A DNA stretch of 64,000 nt from Streptomyces sp. NBC_01296 (GCF_035984415.1 NZ_CP130720.1:992001-1056000); one strand, 5' to 3'. Positions 26,796 to 36,219 are shown, numbered from the stretch's first letter. Numbers and translations: made by a program. Notes: generated from the letters alone by a model not told the origin.

Positions 26796-26813
26796 GGGGG
26801 CCGACCGGCCCCC
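26796..26813 (+). promoter_or_regulatory. GC-rich dyad before the alcohol dehydrogenase 3' end
   Basis: GGGGGCCGACCGGCCCCC is a 7-bp perfect stem with 4-base loop and contains an exact GGNCCGNNCGGNCC match (26798-26811). It is 35 bases past the dehydrogenase stop codon, where a terminator would lie, and also upstream of the flavodoxin remnant. Either role is possible. Confidence 0.45.
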
Positions 26814-26847
26814 GCGTGAGCACCGTCGACGTGGCGCACCGGGGCCG

Positions 26848-27936
26848 TCACGCCCTCTGGACGCGCGACGGGTTCGATACGGCCAGGTCGCCGTGGCTCG
26901 GCCCGCCCAACACGACCTTCAGCGCGCCCGTCTCACCGGCACGGGAGAACACCTCGTACGCCTCTTCCATCCGTCCCAGCTCGAAACGATGGGTGATCAG
27001 CGACGAGGTCGGCAGTCGGCCGGCCGTCAGCATGCGCAGCAGCATCGGCGTGGAGCAGGTGTCCACGAGCCCGGTGGTGATGGTGACGTCCTTGATCCAC
27101 AGGTCTTCGAGGTGCAGGGTCGCCGGCTTGCCGTGGACGCCGATGTTCGCGACCCGGCCGCCCGGGCGGACCATGCGGGTGCACATCTCGAAGGACTCTG
27201 GCACGCCGACGGCCTCCATGACGACATCCGCGCCGAGACCGTCGGTCAGGTCGCCCACGAGCATCTCCGGTTCCTCGGCGGCGTTCACGACCGCGTCCGC
27301 CCCCAGCTCGCGCGCCTTCGCCAGCCGGGACGGTGCGAGATCGACGGCGATGACGCGGGCCGGCGAGTACAACCGGGCCGTGGCGATGGCCGCGAGTCCT
27401 ACGGGGCCGGCGCCGACCACGACGACGGTATCCCCGGGCCGCACATTGCCGTTCAGCACTCCCACCTCGTAGGAGGTGGGGAAGATGTCCGCCAGCAGGA
27501 CCGCATCGGCGCTGTCGACCGTGGTCGGCAGCGGGTGCACGGAAAGGTCGGCGAACGGCACGCGGACGTATTCGGCCTGGGTTCCGTCGATGGTGTGGCC
27601 GAGTACCCAGCCACCGCCCCCGCGGCACTGCCCGTAGCGGCTCTCACGGCAGAACCGGCACCGGCCGCACGAGGAGATGCAGGAGACCAGGACCCGGTCG
27701 CCGGTCCGCACCGAGCGGACGTCACCCCCGCTCTCCACCACCGTGCCCACGGCCTCGTGACCGAGCACCCGGCCTGGAGTCACCTCCGGCAGGTCACCCT
27801 TGACGATGTGCAGGTCCGTACCGCAGATGGTCACGGCATCAACGCGCACGATCACGTCGGCGGGATCCTTGATGCCCGGATCCGGCACTTCCTGCCACGC
27901 GGTGCGCCCCGGTCCCTGGAAGACGAGTGCCTTCAT
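26848..27936 (-). CDS. Zinc-dependent alcohol dehydrogenase
   Basis: A 362-residue medium-chain dehydrogenase. Catalytic zinc ligands are in C-G-T-D-L-H (about 38) and G-H-E-A-V-G (about 62). The four structural-zinc cysteines lie in C-I-S-S-C-G-R-C-R-F-C-R-E-S-R-Y-G-Q-C (about 92-110). The Rossmann fold has G-A-G-P-V-G near 178. It resembles the alcohol dehydrogenases in OsdR-type islands and may regenerate NAD under low oxygen. ATG 27936 has GGAGAGG upstream. Confidence 0.9.
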   Translation of the reverse strand: MKALVFQGPGRTAWQEVPDPGIKDPADVIVRVDAVTICGTDLHIVKGDLPEVTPGRVLGHEAVGTVVESGGDVRSVRTGDRVLVSCISSCGRCRFCRESRYGQCRGGGGWVLGHTIDGTQAEYVRVPFADLSVHPLPTTVDSADAVLLADIFPTSYEVGVLNGNVRPGDTVVVVGAGPVGLAAIATARLYSPARVIAVDLAPSRLAKARELGADAVVNAAEEPEMLVGDLTDGLGADVVMEAVGVPESFEMCTRMVRPGGRVANIGVHGKPATLHLEDLWIKDVTITTGLVDTCSTPMLLRMLTAGRLPTSSLITHRFELGRMEEAYEVFSRAGETGALKVVLGGPSHGDLAVSNPSRVQRA

Positions 27937-28011
27937 GACGCCACCTCTCCATGTCTCCCGTGCTCCGGCAAAGGTCACCTCAGGCTGCCCCCGCCGCTCG
28001 GTTCCCGGACA

Positions 28012-28056
28012 GGGCCGGACGGTCCCGCACCGGGGCCCGACAGGCCCGTCCGGCCC
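28012..28056 (+). promoter_or_regulatory. Two island palindromes in a divergent promoter
   Basis: GGGCCGGACGGTCC (28012-28025) and GGCCCGTCCGGCCC (28043-28056), both exact GGNCCGNNCGGNCC matches, lie 31 bases apart (three helical turns), 76-120 bases before the alcohol dehydrogenase start. The same region precedes the truncated CBS-BON gene. Confidence 0.55.
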
Positions 28057-28072
28057 GTGCCCTGGACGTGTG

Positions 28073-28459
28073 ATGGTGGATGGCGGGGTCTCCTTCACCG
28101 GGGGACGGCCGCCGATCTCCGGGAGAGCTCGGGGAATCTTTCGCTACAAACGACTACCGGTCGTCGACTCCGCCGGAACCCTCAAGGGCATCGTCAGCCG
28201 CACCGATCTGCTCGAGGTGTTCCTGCGCCCGGACAGTGAACTCGCGGACGACATACGGCGCGAGGTGGTCGGCCGGCTGTTCCCGCTCGCACAGCACAGG
28301 GTGCGGGTCGATGTCCATCACGGCGTGGCCACCCTGTCCGGCGGCATCCTCGACGCATCGCTCATTCCGCTGGCAGCACGTCTCGCACTCGCCGTGGAAG
28401 GCGTGGTCGACGTCAACTGCGCCTTGACCGCGTCGGCCGCGCAGAAGGCCGGAGCATGA
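28073..28459 (+). pseudogene. 5'-truncated CBS-BON protein gene
   Basis: The last 100 codons match the second CBS domain end (R-L-P-V-V-D-S-A-G-T-L-K-G-I-V-S-R-T-D-L) and BON domain of the intact protein at 24570. The first CBS domain and most of the second are absent; the 25 or so N-terminal codons after ATG 28073 are unrelated. It could still be translated as a 128-residue BON protein, but it looks like deletion debris. Confidence 0.65.
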
Positions 28460-28629
28460 ACCCTCTGCCTCAGCAGAAGCACCTGGTCAGAACCCCTTTT
28501 GATCTCCGCACCGGAGTAGGATGGACATACCGGGAGTATTTCGCGCATCGGATGCAACTCAGGTGTCATTTCCGGCGATCAATACGCCGGACCGTCGAAC
28601 TGCGGACGGCCCGGGGACAGGTCTCCACC

Positions 28630-29220
28630 ATGACCATCGCCCTGGAACGCATCACACCTGCCACGCCGCGCGCGCCTTCCGCTGCCGCACCTCCTCGCCC
28701 CGCTCGCCTCGTGCTCACGCCGAAGACCACCCTCGCCGGGCAACTGGACGGCGCCTGGTGGCCCCGCTCCCGTGACCTCGCAGCCGAACTCCCCGTCCTC
28801 GTCGCCGCCTTGGCGGAGCCCTGGGGGCGCATCACCCGCGTCACCGTGAACCCCACCCGATGGCCCGTCGTCCCGCACAAGGTCCCCGTGGCCGGACACG
28901 CCGTGCACGTGGGCTGGTTCACCGAACAGGACCCCGACAAGCTGATCCTGCTCTCCTACACCGTCGGCCGCTGGGACCTCCTCGTCGTCCCACCCCAGAC
29001 CGCACCCGCCGCCGCGGCCCGGCTGATGGCTGCCGCCGCCGTCCCCGGCAGCATCCTGACCTCCCGCGCGCTGATCGCCGCCGAAGCCGTCATCGGCCGA
29101 AGGCCCGACCTCCGAAACCGGGAAGACGCCTGGGAGAGCGAAGGCGGGGCACGCAGATCCGACATCGGCTCCCTCGCCAGGCTGCCGGTCGGGCCGCTGT
29201 CCGCCGGCGCATGGTGGTGA
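28630..29220 (+). CDS. DUF5994-family protein
   Basis: A 196-residue soluble protein, rich in Trp and Pro, with L-D-G-A-W-W-P-R-S-R-D-L near residue 42, W-G-R-I-T-R-V-T-V-N near 63 and H-V-G-W-F-T near 92. This pattern belongs to a family common in actinomycetes (DUF5994), with no known function, often beside stress genes. ATG 28630 starts the conserved region; the 170 bases before it are relatively A+T-rich and probably hold the promoter. Confidence 0.7.
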   Translation: MTIALERITPATPRAPSAAAPPRPARLVLTPKTTLAGQLDGAWWPRSRDLAAELPVLVAALAEPWGRITRVTVNPTRWPVVPHKVPVAGHAVHVGWFTEQDPDKLILLSYTVGRWDLLVVPPQTAPAAAARLMAAAAVPGSILTSRALIAAEAVIGRRPDLRNREDAWESEGGARRSDIGSLARLPVGPLSAGAWW

Positions 29221-29290
29221 GCCTCGTCTGCAGGATGTCGCCGTAGCGCCTTCTGCGCAACGGGCGGATCGGTGTCGAGCCCCGCCCTGA

Positions 29291-29875
29291 CTAGGATTCG
29301 AGGAATTCAATCGCCTGTGAGACGAATTCGGCGTGGTGCTGGAAGATCCCGCCGTGTCCGGCGTCGGGGTAGAGGGGTACGAGTCGGCCCTGGGGCAGTC
29401 GTGCGGCCAGATCGAGGGTGTTTTCGCTTGGCACCATCCGGTCGCTCCCACCGTTTGCCACGAGGGCTGGATGGTGGATGCGCGACAGGTCTGCCGGCGC
29501 CTGGAGCCCCCATCGGTGGATGGCCTTCAGCTGGGCACGGAACGACGACAGCGAGATGGCTTTGTCGCGGTTGCCCGTGCGCTCCTTCAACCGTTCCAGG
29601 AAGGCGCGCCCTGCCCGTCGGCCGCCCTCGGTGTCGGTGAAGAAGAGGAACTGCTTCGGATCCTGGCGGGTCAGAGCCCCCTTCAGCGTGGCTCGGATGG
29701 TGAGTGCCGTGACCTTGTCGATGCCGGGGCCTCCGGCGGGGCCGGTGCCCGTGAGGATGACCTTGCGCACGAGGTGCGGTTCCTGCCCTGCGATGACCTG
29801 CGTGATGAAGCCGCCCATCGACAGGCCGAGCAGGTCGGCCCGGTCGAACCCGAGGGCCCGGATGAACAGCTGCAC
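29291..29875 (-). pseudogene. Alpha/beta hydrolase lacking its N-terminal third
   Basis: The frame begins just before the nucleophile elbow G-L-S-M-G-G and continues with the acid in G-G-S-D-R-M-V-P and the catalytic His in D-A-G-H-G-G-I-F, to a normal C terminus. About 80 residues with the first beta strands and the oxyanion H-G loop are missing and no good ribosome site precedes it. The triad is present but the fold should be incomplete. Confidence 0.7.
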
Positions 29876-29963
29876 TCATGAGGGGGTCCCTACGGGTAGT
29901 GGGGTGCGGGTTCTTCTCGTTGCCTGAGGGGGTCTTCACCGGTCGTCCGGCGAGGGCCTGCCC

Positions 29964-30968
29964 TCACGTCATCGCGACGACGACCTTGCCGGCCTTCGCG
30001 CGGCCCTTCTCGACGTACTCCATCGCTTCCCGGGTCTCCTCGAACGGGAAGACACGGTCGACGACGGGACGGATCTTCCCGGCGTCGATGAGCGGCGTGA
30101 GTTCGCGCAGCTGGTCGCCGCTGGCCCTCATGAACAGGAACGAGTACGTCACGCCCAGGCGCTTGGCGCGGCGCCGGGTCTTGAGGCTCAGCGCGCTCAT
30201 CGCCAGTCGGAGGATCGCGTTCGCGCCCAGCTGGCGGGCGAAGGCCGCATCGGGCGGGCCTGCGACGCTGATGACCTTCCCGCCGGGCTTGAGTACCCGC
30301 AGGGACTTCTCGAGCGTCTCGCCGCCGAGGGTGTCCAGGACGACGTCGTAGCCGTCAACGACCGTCTCGAAAGCCTGCTTCTTGTAGTCGATGACGACGT
30401 CCGCGCCGAGCTCCTTCACCAGGTCGACGTTGGCCGTGCTCGCGGTGGTGGCCACGTGCGCGCCCAGCTGCTTCGCCAGCTGGACGGCGATGGTGCCGAG
30501 GCCGCCGGCGCCCGCGTGGATGAGGACCTTCTGACCCGGCCGCACCCGTGCCCGCTCGACCAGCGCCTGCCAGGCGGTCAGGGCGACCAGGGGGAGGGAC
30601 GCGGCCTCCGCCATGGTGAGCGTGGCCGGTTTGATCGCCACGTCGTCCTGGTGGACGGCGATGAGTTCGGCGAAGGTGCCGATGCGGTCCTTGTCGGGCC
30701 GCGCGTAGACCTCGTCGCCCACCGCGAACCGGGTGACGGCCGGTCCCATCTGGACCACCACCCCGGCGAGGTCGTTGCCCAGGATGCGCGGGAGCCGGTA
30801 CGGCAGGATCGCCTTGAAGTCCCCGTCGCGGATCTTGAGGTCCAGCGGGTTGACGCCCGCCGCGTGGATCCGGACCAGGAGGTCGTCGGCTCCCACCTGC
30901 GGGTCGGGCATCTCACCGGCGCGCACGCCGGCAGTGTCGCCGTACCGCTCGACCATGAAGGCCTTCAT
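29964..30968 (-). CDS. NADP-dependent quinone-oxidoreductase-type MDR protein
   Basis: A 334-residue zinc-free medium-chain reductase. The GroES-like N-terminal domain contains H-A-A-G-V-N-P-L-D-L-K and G-N-D-L-A-G-V-V; the cofactor domain has H-A-G-A-G-G-L-G-T near 150, typical of NADPH-dependent quinone or enone reductases. All structural motifs are intact. ATG at 30968 begins M-K-A-F. Transcribed away from the aldo/keto reductase fragment. Confidence 0.88.
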   Translation of the reverse strand: MKAFMVERYGDTAGVRAGEMPDPQVGADDLLVRIHAAGVNPLDLKIRDGDFKAILPYRLPRILGNDLAGVVVQMGPAVTRFAVGDEVYARPDKDRIGTFAELIAVHQDDVAIKPATLTMAEAASLPLVALTAWQALVERARVRPGQKVLIHAGAGGLGTIAVQLAKQLGAHVATTASTANVDLVKELGADVVIDYKKQAFETVVDGYDVVLDTLGGETLEKSLRVLKPGGKVISVAGPPDAAFARQLGANAILRLAMSALSLKTRRRAKRLGVTYSFLFMRASGDQLRELTPLIDAGKIRPVVDRVFPFEETREAMEYVEKGRAKAGKVVVAMT

Positions 30969-31169
30969 CGTCGTCTCCGTTTCTCGTCCACGAGGGGACG
31001 GGATCTCTGCTCATCCTGAGGTTCTCCCAGTACGAGACACTTTGTGGTGTTTGCTTCAGCCTCTTGGACCCCCTCGCCTGTGCGGCGGGCAGCCATCACC
31101 GACGCGGCATCGGCCGTCGGCCTCAAGAGCGGCGCCGCTTCCGGGTACCAGCCGCCACGCCCTTGGGTG

Positions 31170-31778
31170 TCAGCCCACCGCGGCCGGGGCGATGATGCAG
31201 CTGGTGTTGCCGCCCTGGATGCCGCTCAGGGATCCGGCGATCGCCTCATGGGGAACTCCGAGGGCCACCGCACTGACCTCCGACAGGCGAGCGAACTGCT
31301 CGGGGGTCAGCTGGACGTCGAGAGCGCCCAGGTAGCTGTCGAGCTGGGTGAGGCTGCGCGGCCCGATGATCGGGATGAGCGAGGCCCGGGACCGGGCGGC
31401 GCGCTCCCGCACCCAGGCGACCGACACCTGGGCGGGCGTCACGCCGATCTCCTCGGCAATGGCCAGGACGGCATCGACTACGGCGCTCTTCTGGCCGGTG
31501 CTCTCCGTGTGGACGACCGCCCCCAGGTCACTGTGGCGCCCTTCCTGCCCATGGCCGAGAGCCTCGGAATCGGCGCCGCCCTGTGGTCCCCGCTCGCCGA
31601 ACTGGTAGGTGTCCGCGGTGTCGAGGAAGGTACCGCCCGCTTCGGCGAACCGATCGAAGATACGGCGCGCCTCGTCCGGCTCGGCGCCCGCGCCCCAGCC
31701 GGTGCCGAAGTTCGCCGTGCCGAGCGCGTACTCGGACACGCGCAGTCCGGTCCGGTGTCCGAAGGTCGCGTAACGCAT
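31170..31778 (-). pseudogene. Aldo/keto reductase with an internal deletion
   Basis: The N-terminal 55 codons (M-R-Y-A-T-F-G, G-T-A-N-F-G-T-G-W-G, D-T-A-D-T-Y) and C-terminal 100 codons (G-V-T-P-A-Q-V-S-V-A-W, P-I-I-G-P-R-S) of a reductase are joined by about 35 unrelated codons. Some 130 residues are missing, with the catalytic Lys and His. The frame stays open, so a defective 202-residue protein is possible. Start ATG 31778, with AAGGA upstream. Confidence 0.75.
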
Positions 31779-31826
31779 CAGGTGTCCTTGCTCCAAGGTC
31801 GAAAGGGGCAGGCGGCGGGGCGTGCC

Positions 31827-32513
31827 TCACCCTGCGTTCGGTGAAGCAGCCAGGCTCTGCCTGACGTACCGGGTGGTCTCGTCGGCGAGGATCTCGGGCA
31901 GGCCCGCCTCTATGCCGTACAGGGCCTGGGAGGCAACATCGGCGGGATCGGTCTTCTGATCGGCGGGAACACCAGCAGCCATATCGGTGTCCATGTATCC
32001 GACGTGCAGCGCCGAGACGGTGATGCCACGGGGCGCCAGTTCCTCCCTGGCCGCGTCGGTCAGCGCCCACGCCGCGGCCTTGGCCGCGGCGTAGGACCCG
32101 AGGCCGGCCGGGTGCAGCCAGGACAGGACGGACAGGACGTTGAGCACGGCGCCGCCGCCGTTGCCCTCGATGACGGGGGCGAAAGCCCGCGTCACGGCGA
32201 GGGGACCGAAGAAGTTCGTCTCCATCTCCAGGCGCACCGCATCCAGGCCGCCCGCGATCAGCGGCGTGGCGGTGGAGATGCCCGCGTTGTTCACCAGCAG
32301 CGTCGCGTCCGACGCAATGCGGGCCGCAGCTCGGATCGACTCCTCGTCGGTCACGTCCAGCCGCAGCGGGATGACGCCCGGCAGGTCCACCGTCTCAGGG
32401 CGGCGAGCCGCCGCGTACACCTTCGCCCCACGCTCCACGAGCTGGGCGGCCAGATGCCGCCCGAGCCCCCGGTTGGCGCCGGTGACCACCGCTACCGCGT
32501 CCTTCAGTTCCAT
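31827..32513 (-). CDS. Short-chain dehydrogenase/reductase
   Basis: A 228-residue SDR: cofactor loop T-G-A-N-R-G-L-G near residue 11, N-N-A-G near 80, catalytic Ser in L-S-V-L-S-W and Y-A-A-A-K near 145. Complete and likely active. The ATG at 32513 faces the TetR-family gene across a 115-base region with two dyads, so the TetR protein very probably represses this gene. Confidence 0.88.
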   Translation of the reverse strand: MELKDAVAVVTGANRGLGRHLAAQLVERGAKVYAAARRPETVDLPGVIPLRLDVTDEESIRAAARIASDATLLVNNAGISTATPLIAGGLDAVRLEMETNFFGPLAVTRAFAPVIEGNGGGAVLNVLSVLSWLHPAGLGSYAAAKAAAWALTDAAREELAPRGITVSALHVGYMDTDMAAGVPADQKTDPADVASQALYGIEAGLPEILADETTRYVRQSLAASPNAG

Positions 32514-32557
32514 GCCCGCTCCCAGCGTCGTCGCGGGCGACCTGCGGCCCGCTAAAA

Positions 32558-32611
32558 TTAGATTACGAACACAATCTAAACCCTGACGTAGGATAGATGT
32601 CAATCGACATC
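32558..32611 (+). promoter_or_regulatory. Two palindromic operators between SDR and TetR genes
   Basis: TTAGATT-N8-AATCTAA (32558-32579, perfect) and GATGTC-AATC-GACATC (32596-32611, perfect) lie in a notably A+T-rich stretch. The first resembles YcdF/TetR-type sites of 20-22 bp; the second is 18 bases before the tetR start and fits autorepression. Confidence 0.65.
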
Positions 32612-32628
32612 CACTCGGGAGGTGGCTG

Positions 32629-33189
32629 ATGGGCCGCGTAACGCAGGCACAAGCGGAGGAGAATCGCCGGCGGGTCGTGGAAACCGCCTCCCGGCTGTTC
32701 AGGGAGCAGGGAACCCAGGTCAGCGTCGCCGACCTCATGAAGGCGTCCGGCCTGACCCACGGCGGCTTCTACAAGCAGTTCGCCTCCAAGGAGGCGCTCA
32801 TCGACGAAGCCACCGCCCACGCGTTCGATGAACTGACCCGTCTCCGCAATGACGGACTCGAGCAGCACGCTGGACAGCGCGAAGCCGCCCAGCAGGCGCT
32901 GATCGACACGTACCTCTCCATCGAGCATCGCGACAGCGCGGCAGACGGGTGCCCGGCAGCTGCCCTCGCCACCGACATCGCGCGCGAACCCGGAGATCGC
33001 GAGGCCCGCCGCGTCTACACCGAAGGAGTGAGCGACTTCGCCGAGTGGCTCACTACCGAGGACCAGGACGGCATCACCCGGCTGTGCACCATGCTCGGCG
33101 CTCTCGTCCTGGCCCGAGCCACCACGGGCTCCCCGCTCTCCGAGGAGATCCTCACCACCGCGCGCGCGGCATTGACGGCGACCGGCTGA
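32629..33189 (+). CDS. TetR/AcrR-family regulator
   Basis: A 186-residue regulator with the TetR N-terminal HTH (about 10-55: R-R-R-V-V-E-T-A-S-R-L-F, then V-A-D-L-M-K-A-S-G-L-T-H-G-G-F-Y-K-Q-F-A-S-K) and a ligand-binding C-terminal domain. Related to YcdF/QacR-like regulators of reductases. Divergent from the SDR gene. Confidence 0.88.
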   Translation: MGRVTQAQAEENRRRVVETASRLFREQGTQVSVADLMKASGLTHGGFYKQFASKEALIDEATAHAFDELTRLRNDGLEQHAGQREAAQQALIDTYLSIEHRDSAADGCPAAALATDIAREPGDREARRVYTEGVSDFAEWLTTEDQDGITRLCTMLGALVLARATTGSPLSEEILTTARAALTATG

Positions 33190-33364
33190 CCAGGGACACG
33201 ACGCCGGGCACCACGCCGCAGGAATTCACCGGCCCGTCAGGAGCAGCTGCGTACGCGCGCCGCCGTACGCCCCCGCGACCGGGCTTGGGAACGGCGGCCA
33301 GGCGCACCAACCCGGGAACGCCGCGAACACCGCCGCGCCCACGGCGAGTGAGGCCGTAAGCGCG

Positions 33365-33553
33365 GTGCCGCACGTCATCCGGGCCCCGCGCCTGCTCGGC
33401 GAACCCGACTACCTCCCGCGTGTCGCCACCGCCGACTTCGCCGCCTTTCAGCAGCTCTACGACCAGCAGCTGGCCCGGCTGCCCGGAGTCCAGCGGCTGA
33501 CCTCCACCCTCGTCATGAGGAACGTCGTCCAAGACCGCCCGCTGCCCGCGTAG
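33365..33553 (+). pseudogene. Lrp/AsnC C-terminal remnant
   Basis: About 62 codons encode the end of an Lrp/AsnC effector (RAM) domain: G-E-P-D-Y-L-P-R-V-A-T-A-D, L-P-G-V-Q-R-L-T-S-T-L-V-M and Q-D-R-P-L-P. The HTH half is absent. Confidence 0.65.
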
Positions 33554-33636
33554 CGGTCATGCGGGACACCGCGCGGCCGTGAAACGGGGCCCGCGGAATA
33601 CCGCACGTTCCGCATGACGCTCCCCGCCAGCTGATA

Positions 33637-33763
33637 CGAGACGGCCGCCGCCTGACCGAGGCCGGGCACACCGTCTACGTCGGCGCACGCGACGGCCAAC
33701 GCGGCCAGGAAGCGGCCGCGAGGCTCGGCGCCCGCTTCGTTCGGATCGACGTCACCGAAGCAG
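33637..33763 (+). pseudogene. Short-chain dehydrogenase N-terminal fragment
   Basis: About 42 codons read G-R-R-L-T-E-A-G-H-T-V-Y-V-G-A-R-D and A-A-R-L-G-A-R-F-V-R-I-D-V-T, the second strand and NADP-specificity loop of an SDR. The glycine loop before it and everything after are gone. No gene is seen in the remaining bases to 33945. Confidence 0.6.
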
Positions 33764-33945
33764 GGGCCTGGGCGCGGCGCCGGCGCACCTGATCCGTTCC
33801 GTCCTCGTCGTCGGCGTGAGCCCGGCCGTCGCGGTCCTCGGCCGCAGAAGCAATACCGTGGGGCTCGAAGGCATCTGAGCCGTAAGCGCGGGGCATGCAC
33901 CCGCGCCCCCTGGTGGCGCCGACCCGTTTCCCCGTTCGGCGGCCG

Positions 33946-34632
33946 TCAGTTCCCGCCGGAGGCCAGCAGCCGGTGGAAGTCCGCGAGGCCGCCGGATCGG
34001 TGGTCGGCCAGCAGTCTCAACGCCAGAGCGGTATCGCCGCCCTCGAAGGCGGTGACGATGCCGTCGTGCTCGGCGAGGATCACCTCGGCCCGAGCTAGGC
34101 CTCCGGCGACGGCCGCGCGCCGGTAGGACAGGGCACGGTGGGGCTCCAGGGCTTCCCAGAGCTGGCGCACGAAGCGCAGGAGCCATTCGTTGTCGCAGTG
34201 GTCGAGCAACGCGAAGTGGAATCGGCGGTTACCCGCGATGACGCCCGGCACGTTGACGGCTGCGACGGCGGCACGCTGGTCGTCCAGCGCGACGCGCATG
34301 GCGGCGACGTCCTCGGGACGCAGCTGACCTGAGGCGTTCCGCTCCGCCTCGCCCTCCAGGAGCTCCCGCATCCGGAAGATGTCGTCCACGCTGCGCGGAC
34401 TGAGCTCGGTGACCGTGTACCCCCGCTGCGGAACGTAGGTCACGATGCCTTCGCCCGCCAGCGTCTTGAGGGCCTCGCGCACGGGGATGACGCTCAGCCC
34501 CAGCTCTTCCGCGGCTGCGGACTGGCGGATCGGAGCGCCGGCGGGCAGATCGCCGCGGACGATCGCGTCGCGCAGCTCGGCGAGGGCCACGGCCTCGGCC
34601 GTGCGCGGGAGAGAGGTTCGTTTCAGTGCCAC
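33946..34632 (-). CDS. GntR/FCD-family regulator
   Basis: A 228-residue regulator: winged helix (about 10-75; A-I-V-R-G-D-L-P-A-G-A-P-I-R-Q, E-A-L-K-T-L-A-G-E-G-I-V) and an FCD ligand domain (about 90-215) with the metal-site Asp/His residues (R-F-H-F-A-L-L-D, A-D-H-R-S-G-G). FCD regulators usually sense carboxylic acids. It faces the operon starting near 34749 and is its obvious regulator. Confidence 0.88.
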   Translation of the reverse strand: MALKRTSLPRTAEAVALAELRDAIVRGDLPAGAPIRQSAAAEELGLSVIPVREALKTLAGEGIVTYVPQRGYTVTELSPRSVDDIFRMRELLEGEAERNASGQLRPEDVAAMRVALDDQRAAVAAVNVPGVIAGNRRFHFALLDHCDNEWLLRFVRQLWEALEPHRALSYRRAAVAGGLARAEVILAEHDGIVTAFEGGDTALALRLLADHRSGGLADFHRLLASGGN

Positions 34633-34748
34633 GCGCTCATGCTACCCAGCATCCCTGCGAAACTAGATGTTATAAATTCTAATCTCAGCGGTTATCGTGA
34701 ACCGCAACAGTCCGGTCCGCCCGCTGCACGAACTTGGAGGTGAGCGCG

Positions 34749-36193
34749 GTGCCCGCACCGACGCCGACGACCACACGGCACTCCACCGACCCCGAGGGCC
34801 CCACCGGCCGGCTGGCCACGTGGCTCGCGGAGACCACACTGGAGCGATCCCCGCGCAGGTGCGGGAGAGGGCCGCACACCTGATCCTCGACGGACTGGGC
34901 TGCGCGCTGATCGGGGCCCAGCTGCCCTGGTCGAGGACCGCCGTGGAGGCAGTCCTCCCCCTGGAAGGAAGCGGGAACACCCCGGTGATCGGCTGGGGTC
35001 GCACCACCAGTGGCCCGGCTGCCGCCGTACTCAACGGCACTTTCATCCAGGGCTTCGAACTCGACGACTACTACCCGGCAGCCCCGCTGCACAGCACCTC
35101 CCTGGTGCTCCCCGCCCTGCTGTCCACCGCCTCCCAGGGCGTCCCGGTACGCGGCGCGGACTTCCTCCGGGCGACGGTCCTGGGCTTCGAGACCGGCACC
35201 CGGGTGGGTCTCGCCCTGGGCGGCCCGGAGATGCTCTCGCGGGGGTGGCACTCCGGATCCGTCTTCGGCACCCACGCGGCGGCCGCCGCCTCCGGCGTGC
35301 TCCGCGGCCTGAACGCCGCGCAGTTCGAGGACGCACTGGGCCTCGCGGGCACCCAGTCCGCCGGCCTGATGGCCGCCCAGTACGAGGCCATGTCCAAGCG
35401 CATGCACCACGGCTTCGCCTCCCGCAACGGCTTCTACGCCGCCGGGCTCGCACAGAGCGGCTACACCGGCATCAAGCGGGTCTTCGAACGCGAGTACGGC
35501 GGATTCCTCTCGACCTTCGGCGAGGGCCACGACCCTGACGCCTCCCAGATCACCAAGAACCTGGGGTCGGAGTGGAACACCGAGAAGATCACCGTGAAGA
35601 TCCACGCGGCGATGGGCGGCCTGCATCCCGCGATCGACGCCGCAATCGCGCTCACGGACGGACGCAAACTGACCGCCCGGGGCATCGAGGCGATCCGCAT
35701 CGAGGTGCCGCACGCCATCTACCACCACGGCTGGTGGACCCCGGAGCGCCCGCTGACCGCCATCGGCGCCCAGATGAACATCGCCTACGCCACTGCCGCC
35801 GCCCTCCTGGACGGTCATGTGCGCCCCGAACAGTTCACACCCTCCCGGCTGGACGCCGACGACCTGTGGGAACTGATCGGCCGCACCCAGGTCCACCAGG
35901 TCGACGAACAGCACGAACCGGCCTGGGGCCAGCCCGGCTACAACACCCGCCTCACCCTCACCCTGCGCGGTGGGGAGGTGCTCACGCGGGCCCTCAACCA
36001 GCCGCACGGCGGCCCCGACGACCCACTCACCAACGCCGAGATCCGCGAGAAGTACCGGGCGCTGACCGCCCAGGTCGTCGATCCCGGCCGGGCGGCACGG
36101 ATCGAGCAGATCGTCCTGGACCTCGAAGGCCAGGCCGACCTCGGCCCCCTGGTGGATCTCCTCGCCGCCCCGGCGCGCGGCGCCCTCGGCTGA
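34749..36193 (+). CDS. MmgE/PrpD-family protein, apparent 5' frameshift
   Basis: A protein of about 480 residues of the MmgE/PrpD family (2-methylcitrate dehydratase, cis-aconitate decarboxylase and relatives). The family-typical N terminus (L-A-T-W-L-A-E-T-T-L-E) is read from GTG 34749, which has TTGGAGG 8 bases upstream. The continuation (I-P-A-Q-V-R-E-R-A-A-H-L-I-L-D-G-L-G) lies in another frame; a 1-nt deletion near 34848 would explain it. The downstream frame is also open back to GTG 34697, giving 498 residues with an unrelated N terminus. Everything from 34850 on is intact (F-E-L-D-D-Y, G-W-H-S-G-S). First gene of the operon. Confidence 0.75.
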
Positions 36194-36219
36194 ACGCCAT
36201 TCACCCCAAAGGACTCCTC

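Noticed and set aside
26796..26813. Reading this dyad purely as another island operator
   Set aside because: It is also a good terminator stem just past the dehydrogenase stop codon, so I counted it as a motif match but not as firm evidence for regulation.
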